64,000 nt of DNA from assembly GCA_009782405.1 (NCBI GenBank), contig WRJC01000007.1:1-64000 (forward strand), in the 5' to 3' direction. This stretch comes from Oscillospiraceae bacterium. GTDB lineage: Bacteria > Bacillota_A > Clostridia > Oscillospirales > WRJC01. Positions 50,827 to 59,057 of this stretch are shown here, piece by piece. Below the pieces are notes generated by a model. That model had not been told where the DNA came from. It was given only the letters and a program-made list of their open reading frames with translations, and did not search any database. Each line of letters opens with the position of its first letter. Positions within the stretch are counted from its first letter, which is position 1. The translations under genes were made by a program, and so were the position numbers.

Positions 50827-52158
50827 TTAAAAGGGCATCCCGATTTTCCCGAATTTTTTCTTTTTGCCTCCGCCGAGAAACTGCTTCATCATCTTGTTCG
50901 TCTGGTCGAATTGCTTGAGCAGTTTGTTCACTTCTTCTATGTTCGTGCCGCTTCCCGCCGCTATCCTTTTTTTGCGCGAAGAGTTTATTATATCCGGGTA
51001 ATCTTTTTCTTTTTTAGTCATTGATTTTATTATCGCCTCCGTTTTTGCGATCTGCCTTTCGTCGATTTTCGCGTCTTTGAGCGCGCCCGGCTTTATTCCC
51101 GGCATCATGGCCAAAATCTGTTCCATCGAACCCATTTTTTTTGTCTGCTCGAACACATCCAGATAATCATCCAAGCCAAACGACTGTTCCCTGAGTTTTT
51201 TTTCAAGCTCTTCGGCTTTTTTTTCGTCGATGGCGGCCTGGGCCTTGTCCACCAGCGTCAGTATGTCGCCCATCCCGAGTATGCGCGAGGCCATCCTGTC
51301 CGGAAAAAATTCTTCGAGCGCGTCGATTTTCTCCCCCATGCCCACGAACTTTATCGGTTTTCCGGTTATGTACCGCACTGACAGCGCCGCGCCGCCCCTC
51401 GTGTCCCCGTCGAGCTTTGTGAGCACCACGCCGGTTATGTCCAGCATGTTGTTGAATGTCTCGGCCACGTTTACGGATTCCTGGCCTATCATGGCGTCGA
51501 TGACAAGAAGTATCTCGTGGGGATTTACCGCCGCTTTCATTCTTTTCAATTCGTCCATCAGGGTTTCGTCGATTTGCAAGCGGCCCGCCGTGTCGATCAG
51601 CACCATGTCGTTTCCGTTTTGTTTCGCGTTTTTCACGCTCTGCTCCGCGATTTTCACGGGGTCATTTTCCCCCGGGGCCGAAAAACACGGGACTCCCGCC
51701 TTTTCGGCTACGATTTCAAGCTGCCTGACCGCCGCGGGCCTGTAAACGTCACAAGCCGCGAGAAGCGGTTTTTTGTTTTCTTTTTTAAGCATGAGCGCGA
51801 GCTTGGCCGCGTGAGTGGTTTTCCCCGCCCCGTTGAGCCCCACCAGCATGACCACGGTGGGCGGGTTTGAGGCTATTTTTATTTTTTCCTGCTTTCCGCC
51901 CATTATTTTGGTCATTTCCTCGTCCACTATTTTGACCACTTGGTGGCCGGGCTGGATGCTTTCGAGCACTTCGGCGCCCACCGCCCGTTCGGTCACGCGG
52001 TTCACGAATTCTTTTGCCACTTTGTAATTCACGTCGGCTTCCAAAAGCGCCATTCTTATCTCGCGCATGCCTTCTTTCACGTCGGCCGCCGTGAGTTTGC
52101 CTTTGTTGCGGAATTTTTTGAATGCCGCGCCCATTTTTTCCATCAATCCATCAAACAT
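50827..52158 (-). CDS. ffh: Signal recognition particle protein Ffh
   Basis: 443 residues. GTPase of the SRP with NG domain (GLNGAGKTTHAAKLA, DTAGRLQIDE, TKLDGD) and the methionine-rich M domain (MGSMEQILAMMPG and the SRP RNA-binding IINSSRKKRIAAGSG). The start at 52158 (MFDGLMEKMG) has GGAGG ten bases upstream. It lies in the ylxM-ffh-rpsP operon. Confidence 0.96.
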   Translation of the reverse strand: MFDGLMEKMGAAFKKFRNKGKLTAADVKEGMREIRMALLEADVNYKVAKEFVNRVTERAVGAEVLESIQPGHQVVKIVDEEMTKIMGGKQEKIKIASNPPTVVMLVGLNGAGKTTHAAKLALMLKKENKKPLLAACDVYRPAAVRQLEIVAEKAGVPCFSAPGENDPVKIAEQSVKNAKQNGNDMVLIDTAGRLQIDETLMDELKRMKAAVNPHEILLVIDAMIGQESVNVAETFNNMLDITGVVLTKLDGDTRGGAALSVRYITGKPIKFVGMGEKIDALEEFFPDRMASRILGMGDILTLVDKAQAAIDEKKAEELEKKLREQSFGLDDYLDVFEQTKKMGSMEQILAMMPGIKPGALKDAKIDERQIAKTEAIIKSMTKKEKDYPDIINSSRKKRIAAGSGTNIEEVNKLLKQFDQTNKMMKQFLGGGKKKKFGKIGMPF

Positions 52159-52180
52159 ACGCAAAAAACCTCCGGTTTTT

Positions 52181-52248
52181 TAGTTGTCAGTTTTCAGTTG
52201 TCAGCGGAACGAAGGAAACGAAAACTACTAACTATTAACTGACAACTA
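52181..52248. repeat. Small inverted-repeat element between ylxM and ffh
   Basis: Perfect 12-base arms TAGTTGTCAGTT (52181-52192) and AACTGACAACTA (52237-52248) enclose about 44 bases, with a third partial copy CAGTTGTCAG at 52195-52204. The TAG stop of ylxM (52246-52248) is the outer end of the right arm. This looks like a miniature palindromic insert (REP or MITE-like). Confidence 0.7.
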
Positions 52249-52614
52249 CTCCCTGTCCACTGATTTTACCGTATCCGCTATTTTATTCACGTTATCTTCG
52301 TAAATTTTCATGAAGCTTAGGGTCGATCTCGCCGTCCTTATGTTTTCGACGCATTTTCCTATGGTTTCGAAGGCTTTTTTGTATTCGCCGAATTTTTCCG
52401 CAAACCCGAGCTTTTCTTCCATCTCCACCAAAATCTCTTCGCCGCGTTTTATCGCGTCGCGCACCCCTTGCCTGGTTATTCCCACGTGCTCCGCGATTTC
52501 GGCCAGGGAAAGGTCTTCGTTGTAGTACAGATCGATGGCGTCCTTTTGTTTTTCTGTCAGTATATTTCCGTAAAAATCAAGCAAATAACTCACTTTATAG
52601 TTCTTTTCAAACAT
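52246..52614 (-). CDS. ylxM: YlxM-type HTH protein
   Basis: 122 residues. The sigma-70 region 4-like HTH (LTEKQKDAIDLYYNEDLSLAEIAEHVGITRQGVRDAIKR) is typical of YlxM, encoded just before ffh in Firmicutes and linked to SRP. The start at 52614 (MFEKNYKVSYLLDFYG) fits family members; longer frames to 52650 or 52710 add basic residues with no ribosome-binding site. The stop codon lies within an inverted repeat, so the natural C terminus may have been slightly changed. Confidence 0.88.
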   Translation of the reverse strand: MFEKNYKVSYLLDFYGNILTEKQKDAIDLYYNEDLSLAEIAEHVGITRQGVRDAIKRGEEILVEMEEKLGFAEKFGEYKKAFETIGKCVENIRTARSTLSFMKIYEDNVNKIADTVKSVDRE

Positions 52615-52650
52615 TTTTTTGACCCGCTTTTTTATGAAAAATCGCCCCAT

Positions 52651-52671
52651 TGTAAAGCGCGCAGCTTTACA
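52651..52671 (-). promoter_or_regulatory. 5' leader hairpin of the ylxM-ffh transcript
   Basis: TGTAAAGC and GCTTTACA pair perfectly around GCGCA (minus-strand TGCGC). The hairpin begins at the predicted transcription start, so the mRNA would start in a stable stem. This could protect the transcript or regulate the operon. Confidence 0.5.
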
Positions 52672-52678
52672 TTTATAT

Positions 52679-52707
52679 ATTATACTATATTTTTTTCCAA
52701 AAGTCAA
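52679..52707 (-). promoter_or_regulatory. Promoter of the ylxM-ffh operon
   Basis: Minus-strand TTGACT (52702-52707) and TATAAT (52679-52684), 17-base spacer. Confidence 0.8.
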
Positions 52708-52754
52708 CACTTTTTTCGTTTTATTAAATGTTTACAGAATGTTAACAAAATTAT

Positions 52755-52784
52755 TTGCAATGCCGCGCCGCCTTGTGATATAAT
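52755..52784 (+). promoter_or_regulatory. Likely promoter of secF
   Basis: TTGCAA (52755-52760) and TATAAT (52779-52784) with an 18-base spacer, about 40 bases before the gene, divergent from the ylxM promoter. Confidence 0.55.
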
Positions 52785-52827
52785 ATACAAGTCAGAGCCG
52801 AAAATAGCAGAAAGGTAAAATTGCAAA

Positions 52828-53748
52828 ATGCAGGGCGTAAATTTGAAAAAAGAGCATAAGCAGCTGAAAATCGATTTCGTGGGGAAGAAAAAAATATTTT
52901 TCGTCATAATGGGAATCATATTTGTCGCGGGGCTGGCGTCATTTTTTGCCAGAGGTTTCAATTGGGACATTGATTTCGTAGGCGGAACGGTGATGGAGTA
53001 CAATATAAACAAAGAAGTATCCCAGGACGATTTAAGCGAAATTGGGCGCATGGTGGCCGATGCGATAGGTTTTGCCCCTTCTTCCGTGGTGAAATCGGGC
53101 AACCCCGCGCGCCAAGTCGTGATAAAAACAAAGGATATATCCTCCGAGCAGAGGAAATCGGTTTTTGAGGCCCTCGCCGAAGTGTACGGCATGACCGAAG
53201 ACGACATTTACGTTTCAAACAACGTAGCCCCAACCGTGGGGCAAGCGCTGGCGCGCAACACGGCGATCGCCGTAGGGCTCGCGGTTTTGCTGATGCTCGT
53301 TTACATAATATTCAGGTTTGAGTTTTATTCCGGGATAGCGGCCGTTTTGTGCCTGATATTCAATATGTTCGTGATGCTGACCTTCTACTCGCTGTCGCAG
53401 ATAGCCATGAACATGACGGTCATAGCGGCGTTTTTGACCATTTTGGGATATTCCATAAACGCCACCATTATAATTTTTGACAGGATACGCGAAATCAACA
53501 ACTTAAAAAAAGGTTCAACCGCGAAGTTCGCCGACGCGGTAAACGAAGGAACGAACAAAACGTTTATCCGCTCCGTGAATACCACCGTGACCACTTTGCT
53601 GACGATTACTTGCGTGTATGTTTTGGGCGTGCCGTCGATCAAGGCGTTTGTCATGCCTTTGATCGTGGGCATTTTCGCGGGGCTGTTTTCCTCGGTGTGC
53701 GTGGCCGGGCCTTTATGGGATTTGATCAGGCCCAAGAAAAACAAATGA
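52828..53748 (+). CDS. secF: Protein translocase subunit SecF (stand-alone)
   Basis: 306 residues, six membrane helices. The signature FNWDIDFVGGTVMEY, the periplasmic-type P4 domain, YSINATIIIFDRIRE and RSVNTTVTTLLTI motifs are all present. SecDF uses the proton gradient to help pull proteins across SecYEG. secD is normally directly upstream or fused. Here the upstream neighbour is the divergent ylxM, and no secD is seen in the window. secF has its own promoter. Confidence 0.93.
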   Translation: MQGVNLKKEHKQLKIDFVGKKKIFFVIMGIIFVAGLASFFARGFNWDIDFVGGTVMEYNINKEVSQDDLSEIGRMVADAIGFAPSSVVKSGNPARQVVIKTKDISSEQRKSVFEALAEVYGMTEDDIYVSNNVAPTVGQALARNTAIAVGLAVLLMLVYIIFRFEFYSGIAAVLCLIFNMFVMLTFYSLSQIAMNMTVIAAFLTILGYSINATIIIFDRIREINNLKKGSTAKFADAVNEGTNKTFIRSVNTTVTTLLTITCVYVLGVPSIKAFVMPLIVGIFAGLFSSVCVAGPLWDLIRPKKNK

Positions 53749-53755
53749 GTTGTCA

Positions 53756-55216
53756 CTATTGCTTGTTTTCATCGTCATCGTTTCCGTTTTCCCGTTTTTT
53801 TTGGTTTTTGTGAAATATTTTCGCTATGTTTTTCGCGGCAAAGTCCAATATCTTTCCGAAATAGGCGGGTTTGTCCCCCGCTTTTTTTGTTTTCGCCTCG
53901 GGGATTTCGGGGTTTCTCACGTAATGCTCGGTTTCTTCGGGGAACCCCTTTGCCGCCAGTTTGTTTTCCGCGAATTCCTTTATCAAAACATAAACCACCG
54001 CGAATACCGGGACGCCGAAAAAAATTCCCGGGAGCCCGAAAAACCCGCTCATCACGATTATCGAAAAAATCACCCAGAATGCAGGCAGCCCCACTTTCGG
54101 CCCCAAAACCTTCGGGCCGATGAAATTTCCGTCGACCTGCTGGAGTATGACTATGAACACCAAAAACCACAAAGCCTGCCATATGTCGTTGATCGCCAAA
54201 AAAAACAAGGAGGGAACGGCTCCGATGAACGGCCCGAAAAACGGTATTATATTTGTAACCGTGATGATGACCGTGATTAGCGCCGTGTACCGTATGCCGA
54301 AAATCGACATCACCGCAAAGCATATGGCGCCCACGATCAGCGAATCGAGTATTTTCCCTATTATGAACCCCCCGAAAATCTCGTGCGTTTTTCTCATTAT
54401 CCCCACCAGCTTGTATGAAAATTTCGCGGGGAAAAGCGCGAAAAACAATTTTTTTACCTGAGCTATGAATTTGTCTTTGCCGATAAGCAGGTAAATCGAA
54501 AGCAAAATGCCCAAAATGACATTCAAAATGCCCGAAAATATTCCGTAAATCACGTTTATCGTGCCGTTGAGCGCGGTCACTATATACGACGAGAACAAAT
54601 TCAGCGTGTCATTCGCCAAATCGTTGAATGTTTCGGCCACATCGATCTTCAGCCCCAATCCGTCCGCGTAATCTTGGATGGATTTGCCGAAATCGCCCAA
54701 AAACACCCCTATTTTCGAATTCGCGATATCGATCGCGCCCGCTTCTTCGCCGGATTCGTCCGCATTTTCAAGCCCTTCATAAGGGCTGAGCCAGTCCGTG
54801 GCCCTTCCCGTGAGCTGCTGCACGCTGGCGATGACCTGCGGGATAACCATCAAAAGCAGCAATGTGACCAAAATCGCCGTGAAAAGATACGTGGCCAAAA
54901 TCGAAAATATGTTTTTTAGCTTTTTGCCCAGCTTAAAAAACGCCTTGTCCCGGAAAAACATCAAAAGGGGATTTAGCAGATAGGCGAAAACAAAACCGTA
55001 TATGACCGGGGACATCACTTTGAAAAATCCGAGATACTGCCGCTGCAGCATGAAATCCCGGAACCACATTATGACCATGATCGCAGCGAAGCTCACCGAG
55101 ATGACTATAAAGGAATATATGGCTATCAGCGTATATTTTTTGTTCCAGTTTTCCCCGTTTTTGTTTTTTTTGCCTTCGTTTTCGTTATTTTCGCCGCCGT
55201 CGAAATCGTCCTTCAA
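53756..55216 (-). CDS. AI-2E/PerM-family transporter
   Basis: 486 residues with seven to eight membrane helices and a Lys/Glu-rich tail. The AI-2E family region is SYKLVGIMRKTHEIFGGFIIGKILDSLIVGAICF and NIIPFFGPFIGAVPSLFF. Substrates of the family vary (autoinducer, sporulation or Na+/H+ roles). An ATG at 55243 would overlap the start point of the promoter at 55249-55277. The TTG at 55216 has GGGGGC seven to eight bases before it and is the likely start. Confidence 0.8.
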   Translation of the reverse strand: MKDDFDGGENNENEGKKNKNGENWNKKYTLIAIYSFIVISVSFAAIMVIMWFRDFMLQRQYLGFFKVMSPVIYGFVFAYLLNPLLMFFRDKAFFKLGKKLKNIFSILATYLFTAILVTLLLLMVIPQVIASVQQLTGRATDWLSPYEGLENADESGEEAGAIDIANSKIGVFLGDFGKSIQDYADGLGLKIDVAETFNDLANDTLNLFSSYIVTALNGTINVIYGIFSGILNVILGILLSIYLLIGKDKFIAQVKKLFFALFPAKFSYKLVGIMRKTHEIFGGFIIGKILDSLIVGAICFAVMSIFGIRYTALITVIITVTNIIPFFGPFIGAVPSLFFLAINDIWQALWFLVFIVILQQVDGNFIGPKVLGPKVGLPAFWVIFSIIVMSGFFGLPGIFFGVPVFAVVYVLIKEFAENKLAAKGFPEETEHYVRNPEIPEAKTKKAGDKPAYFGKILDFAAKNIAKIFHKNQKKRENGNDDDENKQ

Positions 55217-55248
55217 AAAAACCGCCCCCTTTCGCATTTGCATCTTTT

Positions 55249-55277
55249 ATGATAACAAAAATCAAAGAAAAAGTCAA
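55249..55277 (-). promoter_or_regulatory. Promoter of the AI-2E family gene
   Basis: Minus-strand TTGACT (55272-55277) and TATCAT (55249-55254), spacer 17. Transcription would start near 55242, within the ATG at 55243, so translation from the TTG at 55216 fits better. Confidence 0.6.
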
Positions 55278-55288
55278 CAAAAAAAATG

Positions 55289-55317
55289 TTGCAAAAAACA
55301 ACGGTTTGTGGTATCAT
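55289..55317 (+). promoter_or_regulatory. Promoter of the yigZ-like gene
   Basis: TTGCAA (55289-55294) and TATCAT (55312-55317), spacer 17, about 65 bases before the ATG. Confidence 0.5.
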
Positions 55318-55382
55318 TCCAAAGAGCAAAAAAATCTTGCGTCAAAATCATATATTAATCAACAAAATAGGAATATAGGACA

Positions 55383-55736
55383 ATGCAGGAAATAATCGTA
55401 AAAAAATCGCGGTTTGCCGCCTATGCCGCAAAAATCGACTCCGAGGACGGGGCTAAGGCATATATCGCCGAAATTTCGCGGCAGAACAAAAAAGCCCGCC
55501 ACGTCGCATTCGCATATGTGCTGCCCGGCAGGGAGCGGCACAGCGACGACGGCGAGCCATACGGAACGGCAGGGCTTCCGATTCTAAATTCTATCCAGAG
55601 GCGCGAAATGGAAAACGTGGCCGTAGTCGTGGCGCGCTATTTCGGGGGGATACTCCTTGGCAAAGGCGGGCTGATCCGAGCCTACGGCAAAGCGGCGGGG
55701 GCGGCGTTAGAAGAAATGCGTAGCGCTTCTTCATAA
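55383..55736 (+). CDS. YigZ/IMPACT-family protein (N-terminal domain only)
   Basis: 117 residues. It has the UPF0029 core: ARHVAFAYVLPGRERHSDDGEPYGTAGLPIL and VAVVVARYFGGILLGKGGLIRAYGKAAGAAL. Full YigZ proteins have about 210 residues with a second (DUF1949) domain, which is missing here because the frame stops just after the first domain. Family members are linked to translation under stress. The 3' end overlaps the convergent gene by 55 bases. Confidence 0.82.
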   Translation: MQEIIVKKSRFAAYAAKIDSEDGAKAYIAEISRQNKKARHVAFAYVLPGRERHSDDGEPYGTAGLPILNSIQRREMENVAVVVARYFGGILLGKGGLIRAYGKAAGAALEEMRSASS

Positions 55737-56680
55737 TCCGAACGGGTAATCGCGCCCTCGCCGTTTTCATAGACGAGCGCATTTACGATAGCATCCATTC
55801 CGGGGCTGTCGGCCATATGCCATATCGCCGCTTGCGCCACTTCGTAGCTGCTGCCCGTATCGCGCAAAATCCTCAATATTTTCACAAACGGCGAACTGGC
55901 GTCGAGTTTGTCCACGGTAAAATAACTTTTTTCGCCGGGTATGTCTTTATATATGTTCATGCAAAGCGCGTCTATGTACAAAATGCCGATTTGGTTTGGT
56001 TTGACGTAAAAAGTTTTTTCTTCTCTGGCAAGCATATTCTGCACGTTTCCGCTGTTGGAGGCAAAGTACGTCCCAAAAGGTATCGTCACTTCGAGCTTTA
56101 AATCCGTTTTGTTTTGAATCTGGACTATATTGCGCATTATCGATTCTCCGACGGAAACGGCTGCGATCAAGTCTTTTCCCATCATTTCGTGTATAGTCCC
56201 GGAAAAATTCTTCCTTAACTCGTATGCCATGCCTATGTCCTTGTGCCCGGGGAATTTTGCAATGAATTCATCGATCAGATCAAGGTTGGGTTCTGCCAAG
56301 TATTTTTCCGAATATGAAGGGTCTTGCCTTGTTTTTTTCAGCAATTCCCGGGTTTCGGGCAAGAATTTCGAATCCGGATGCGATTTTATGAAATCGATAA
56401 GCCAAACCAAACCCTCTTCGAAACCGTTGCTCTCCAATGCCATGTTCCATTCGAGCTCTTCTTCGTCGATTGGTTCCGTCGGTTCTTCGGTTGCGGGGAT
56501 TTCCGCCGTTTTTGTGAAATTTTCCGTTGAGGCAGGTTCGCTTTCAATCGTCATGCGCCGGTCTTCTTCTTTTTTCAATTCTTCCGCGCGTTTTTCGTTC
56601 GACGCGAAAAAAAGCGGGAAAACAAAAGCCAAAATAGAAAAAAAACAGACGACCCGCAAAAATTTGATGCTTTTTACCAT
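55682..56680 (-). CDS. Exported protein of unknown function
   Basis: 332 residues. An N-terminal hydrophobic segment (FLRVVCFFSILAFVFPLFFAS) acts as signal or anchor, followed by an acidic Glu/Thr/Pro linker (to about 75), then a helical region and a beta-rich domain with LKLEVTIPFGTYFAS and FYVKPNQIGILYIDALCMN. No known family was recognised. The last 18 or so codons overlap the end of yigZ on the other strand. The overlap is a feature of this genome or shows that one gene was extended. Confidence 0.65.
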   Translation of the reverse strand: MVKSIKFLRVVCFFSILAFVFPLFFASNEKRAEELKKEEDRRMTIESEPASTENFTKTAEIPATEEPTEPIDEEELEWNMALESNGFEEGLVWLIDFIKSHPDSKFLPETRELLKKTRQDPSYSEKYLAEPNLDLIDEFIAKFPGHKDIGMAYELRKNFSGTIHEMMGKDLIAAVSVGESIMRNIVQIQNKTDLKLEVTIPFGTYFASNSGNVQNMLAREEKTFYVKPNQIGILYIDALCMNIYKDIPGEKSYFTVDKLDASSPFVKILRILRDTGSSYEVAQAAIWHMADSPGMDAIVNALVYENGEGAITRSDYEEALRISSNAAPAALP

Positions 56681-56696
56681 AAAAACCCACCAAATG

Positions 56697-57281
56697 TCAT
56701 TTCAAATCATAACCTGAGTTGAATGCCGGAAGATTCGCCTCGAACAGCTTTGGTGCCGATTCCCGGAGCGCCTCGACATATATTTCTTTTTTTACGCTGT
56801 CTTTTTGCAGCTTCGCCAAAATCCCGATCAAAACCACATTCGAAGCTTTTTCGTTTCCCGCCTTCTGCGCCACGGCAAAAGCGTCCGCATCGATCACTTT
56901 CACGCCCATTTCGGCAATTGTGTTTATTATCCCCTCCGGATATTTTTCCGCTCCCATCATGACCGGAGCGGGATTTATCTTGTGCGTGCTCGCGATTATC
57001 GTGCCGCCGGCTTTGAGATACGGCAGCCACCTGAGAGCCTCGAGTTGCTCGAAAGCGAGGATTATATCCGCTTCGCCCCTGCAGATTACGGGAGAATATA
57101 CCTTGTCGCCGTATTTCACGTATGTAACCACGGAGCCGCCGCGCTGGCTCATTCCGTGGACTTCCGAGACTTTTACGTCGCAGTTTTGCCTGAGTGCGGC
57201 GTTTCCAAGTATCTTCGAGGCCAAAAGCGTCCCCTGCCCCCCCACGCCGACTATCATTATGTTTGTGGTATTTCCGATCAT
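56697..57281 (-). CDS. iorB: Indolepyruvate:ferredoxin oxidoreductase, beta subunit
   Basis: 194 residues. Gamma-type POR domain: NIMIVGVGGQGTLLASKILGNAAL and VKVSEVHGMSQRGGSVVTYVKYGDKV. With IorA it oxidatively decarboxylates aryl-pyruvates using ferredoxin, typical of anaerobes that ferment aromatic amino acids. The ATG at 57281 overlaps the iorA stop (ATGA), so the frame extending further 5' is not used. Confidence 0.94.
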   Translation of the reverse strand: MIGNTTNIMIVGVGGQGTLLASKILGNAALRQNCDVKVSEVHGMSQRGGSVVTYVKYGDKVYSPVICRGEADIILAFEQLEALRWLPYLKAGGTIIASTHKINPAPVMMGAEKYPEGIINTIAEMGVKVIDADAFAVAQKAGNEKASNVVLIGILAKLQKDSVKKEIYVEALRESAPKLFEANLPAFNSGYDLK

Positions 57282-59023
57282 TTCCCCGCCTCCTTTATGC
57301 AGTCGAATTTGCAAAGCTTTTCGCATATCCCGCACCCCGCGCAAATCGACGGGTCTATTTCGGCTTTTTTGTCTTCGAATTTTATGGCGGGGGAACCCGC
57401 CGATATGCATGCCTTGCACCCTCGGCAATCATGCGCTTCATATTTTTTTTCTTTTTTTACGTATTTCAAAAGCGCGCAAGGGCGCCTCGCAATCAAAACG
57501 CAAGCCTCGTCTTTTGCGAGCTCCTCTTTCAGGATTTTTTCCGCAGAGGCGATGTCGCACGGGTCGAATAATTTTATATTTTCTTCTTTTACGCCCGAAG
57601 CCGCGCATATCTTCTCAATGCTTATTTCCGGAGCCGCTTCGCCTTTCAGCGTGTATCCGCTGTTCGGGTTCTGCTGATGGCCGGTCATGGCCGTGATGCT
57701 GTTGTCCAAAATCAACACTTTCGATATGCCCTTGTTGTACGTTATGTCTAAAAGTCCCGGTATGCCCGAATGCAAAAAAGTCGAATCGCCTATCACCGCT
57801 ATGCTTTTTTTTGCGGATTCTTCCCCTCTCGCCTTGTTGAAGCCGTGCAGAGCCGAAATGGAGGCGCCCATGCAAAGCGTGGTATCCATCGCCGAAAGCG
57901 GCGCGTTTGCGCCCAAGGTATAGCAGCCTATGTCCCCGCTCACGAATAGTTTCAATTTTTTCAACACGTAAAATATGCCCCTGTGCGGGCAGCCTGCGCA
58001 CAAAACCGGTGGCCTTGCCGGTGCGCTCATGCCTTTTGTTTCCAGGCAATCGGCTTTTTCGCCCAAAAATTTTTCCCGCAACAGCTCCTGGGAATATTCG
58101 CCGACAAGCGGCAGCATATTTTTGCCGTCTGTTTCAATCCCGATCTTTTTGCACCACGACTCGATGATGTCGTCGAGTTCTTCTATCACGATTACCCTGT
58201 CCACATTTGCCGCAAATTCCAAAATCGATTTTACGGGAAGCGGGTTCACGAGCCCGAGTTTGAAATATGAGGCGTTTTCGCCGAAAGCTTCCTTTGCGTA
58301 CTGGTAAGCTATGCCGGAAGTTATGATGCCGGTTTTTTTGCTGTTGTACTCGACTTTGTTGAAAGCGCAGGTTTCGGCGAATTCCGAAAGTTTCGCCATT
58401 CGCCCTTCCACCGCCGCGTGCCTCCCCCTTGCGTATGAAGGCATCATGACATATTTCGAAGCGTCTTTTTTGTATTCAATCAATTCGTTTTTTTTTGGCT
58501 CCCCGAGTTCGACCGCGCTCTGGGAATGCGATATTCTCGTGCTCAGCCTCAGCATGAACGGCGTGTCGAATTTTTCGGAAAAATCAAAGGATAGCCTGGC
58601 GAATTCCAAACATTCGCCCGAATCCGACGGTTCGAGCATGGGCAGTTTAGCCGCTATCGCATAATGGCGCGAATCCTGCTCGTTTTGCGAACTGTGCATT
58701 CCTGAATCGTCCGCCACGCCTATCAATAATCCGCCGCTTGCGCCGACGTAGCTCGATATGAACACCGGATCCGAAGCCACATTGAGGCCCACGTGTTTCA
58801 TTGCGCAAAATGCCCTTGCCCCGCCTATGCTCGCCCCGATCGCCGTTTCTGCCGCCACTTTTTCGTTTGGCGCCCATTCGGCGTATATTTCCTCGTACCC
58901 GGCGGCACATTCCGTGATTTCCGTGCTCGGCGTGCCGGGGTAGCTTGAAACGAACCTGCAGCCCGCTTCATACAACCCCCTGGCCACCGCCGCGTTTCCG
59001 AGCATCAATTTTTTTTCGCTCAT
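57278..59023 (-). CDS. iorA: Indolepyruvate:ferredoxin oxidoreductase, alpha subunit
   Basis: 581 residues. It carries the TPP-binding parts (GDSTFLHSGIPGLLDITYNKG, NSITAMTGHQQNP) and at the C terminus two ferredoxin-type clusters (CRGCKACISAG and CAGCGICEKLCKFDC). The enzyme is oxygen-sensitive. Together with iorB it forms a two-gene unit with translational coupling. Confidence 0.95.
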   Translation of the reverse strand: MSEKKLMLGNAAVARGLYEAGCRFVSSYPGTPSTEITECAAGYEEIYAEWAPNEKVAAETAIGASIGGARAFCAMKHVGLNVASDPVFISSYVGASGGLLIGVADDSGMHSSQNEQDSRHYAIAAKLPMLEPSDSGECLEFARLSFDFSEKFDTPFMLRLSTRISHSQSAVELGEPKKNELIEYKKDASKYVMMPSYARGRHAAVEGRMAKLSEFAETCAFNKVEYNSKKTGIITSGIAYQYAKEAFGENASYFKLGLVNPLPVKSILEFAANVDRVIVIEELDDIIESWCKKIGIETDGKNMLPLVGEYSQELLREKFLGEKADCLETKGMSAPARPPVLCAGCPHRGIFYVLKKLKLFVSGDIGCYTLGANAPLSAMDTTLCMGASISALHGFNKARGEESAKKSIAVIGDSTFLHSGIPGLLDITYNKGISKVLILDNSITAMTGHQQNPNSGYTLKGEAAPEISIEKICAASGVKEENIKLFDPCDIASAEKILKEELAKDEACVLIARRPCALLKYVKKEKKYEAHDCRGCKACISAGSPAIKFEDKKAEIDPSICAGCGICEKLCKFDCIKEAGK

Positions 59024-59057
59024 AATATTATTTTTTCCTTACTGTAATTAACTGTAA

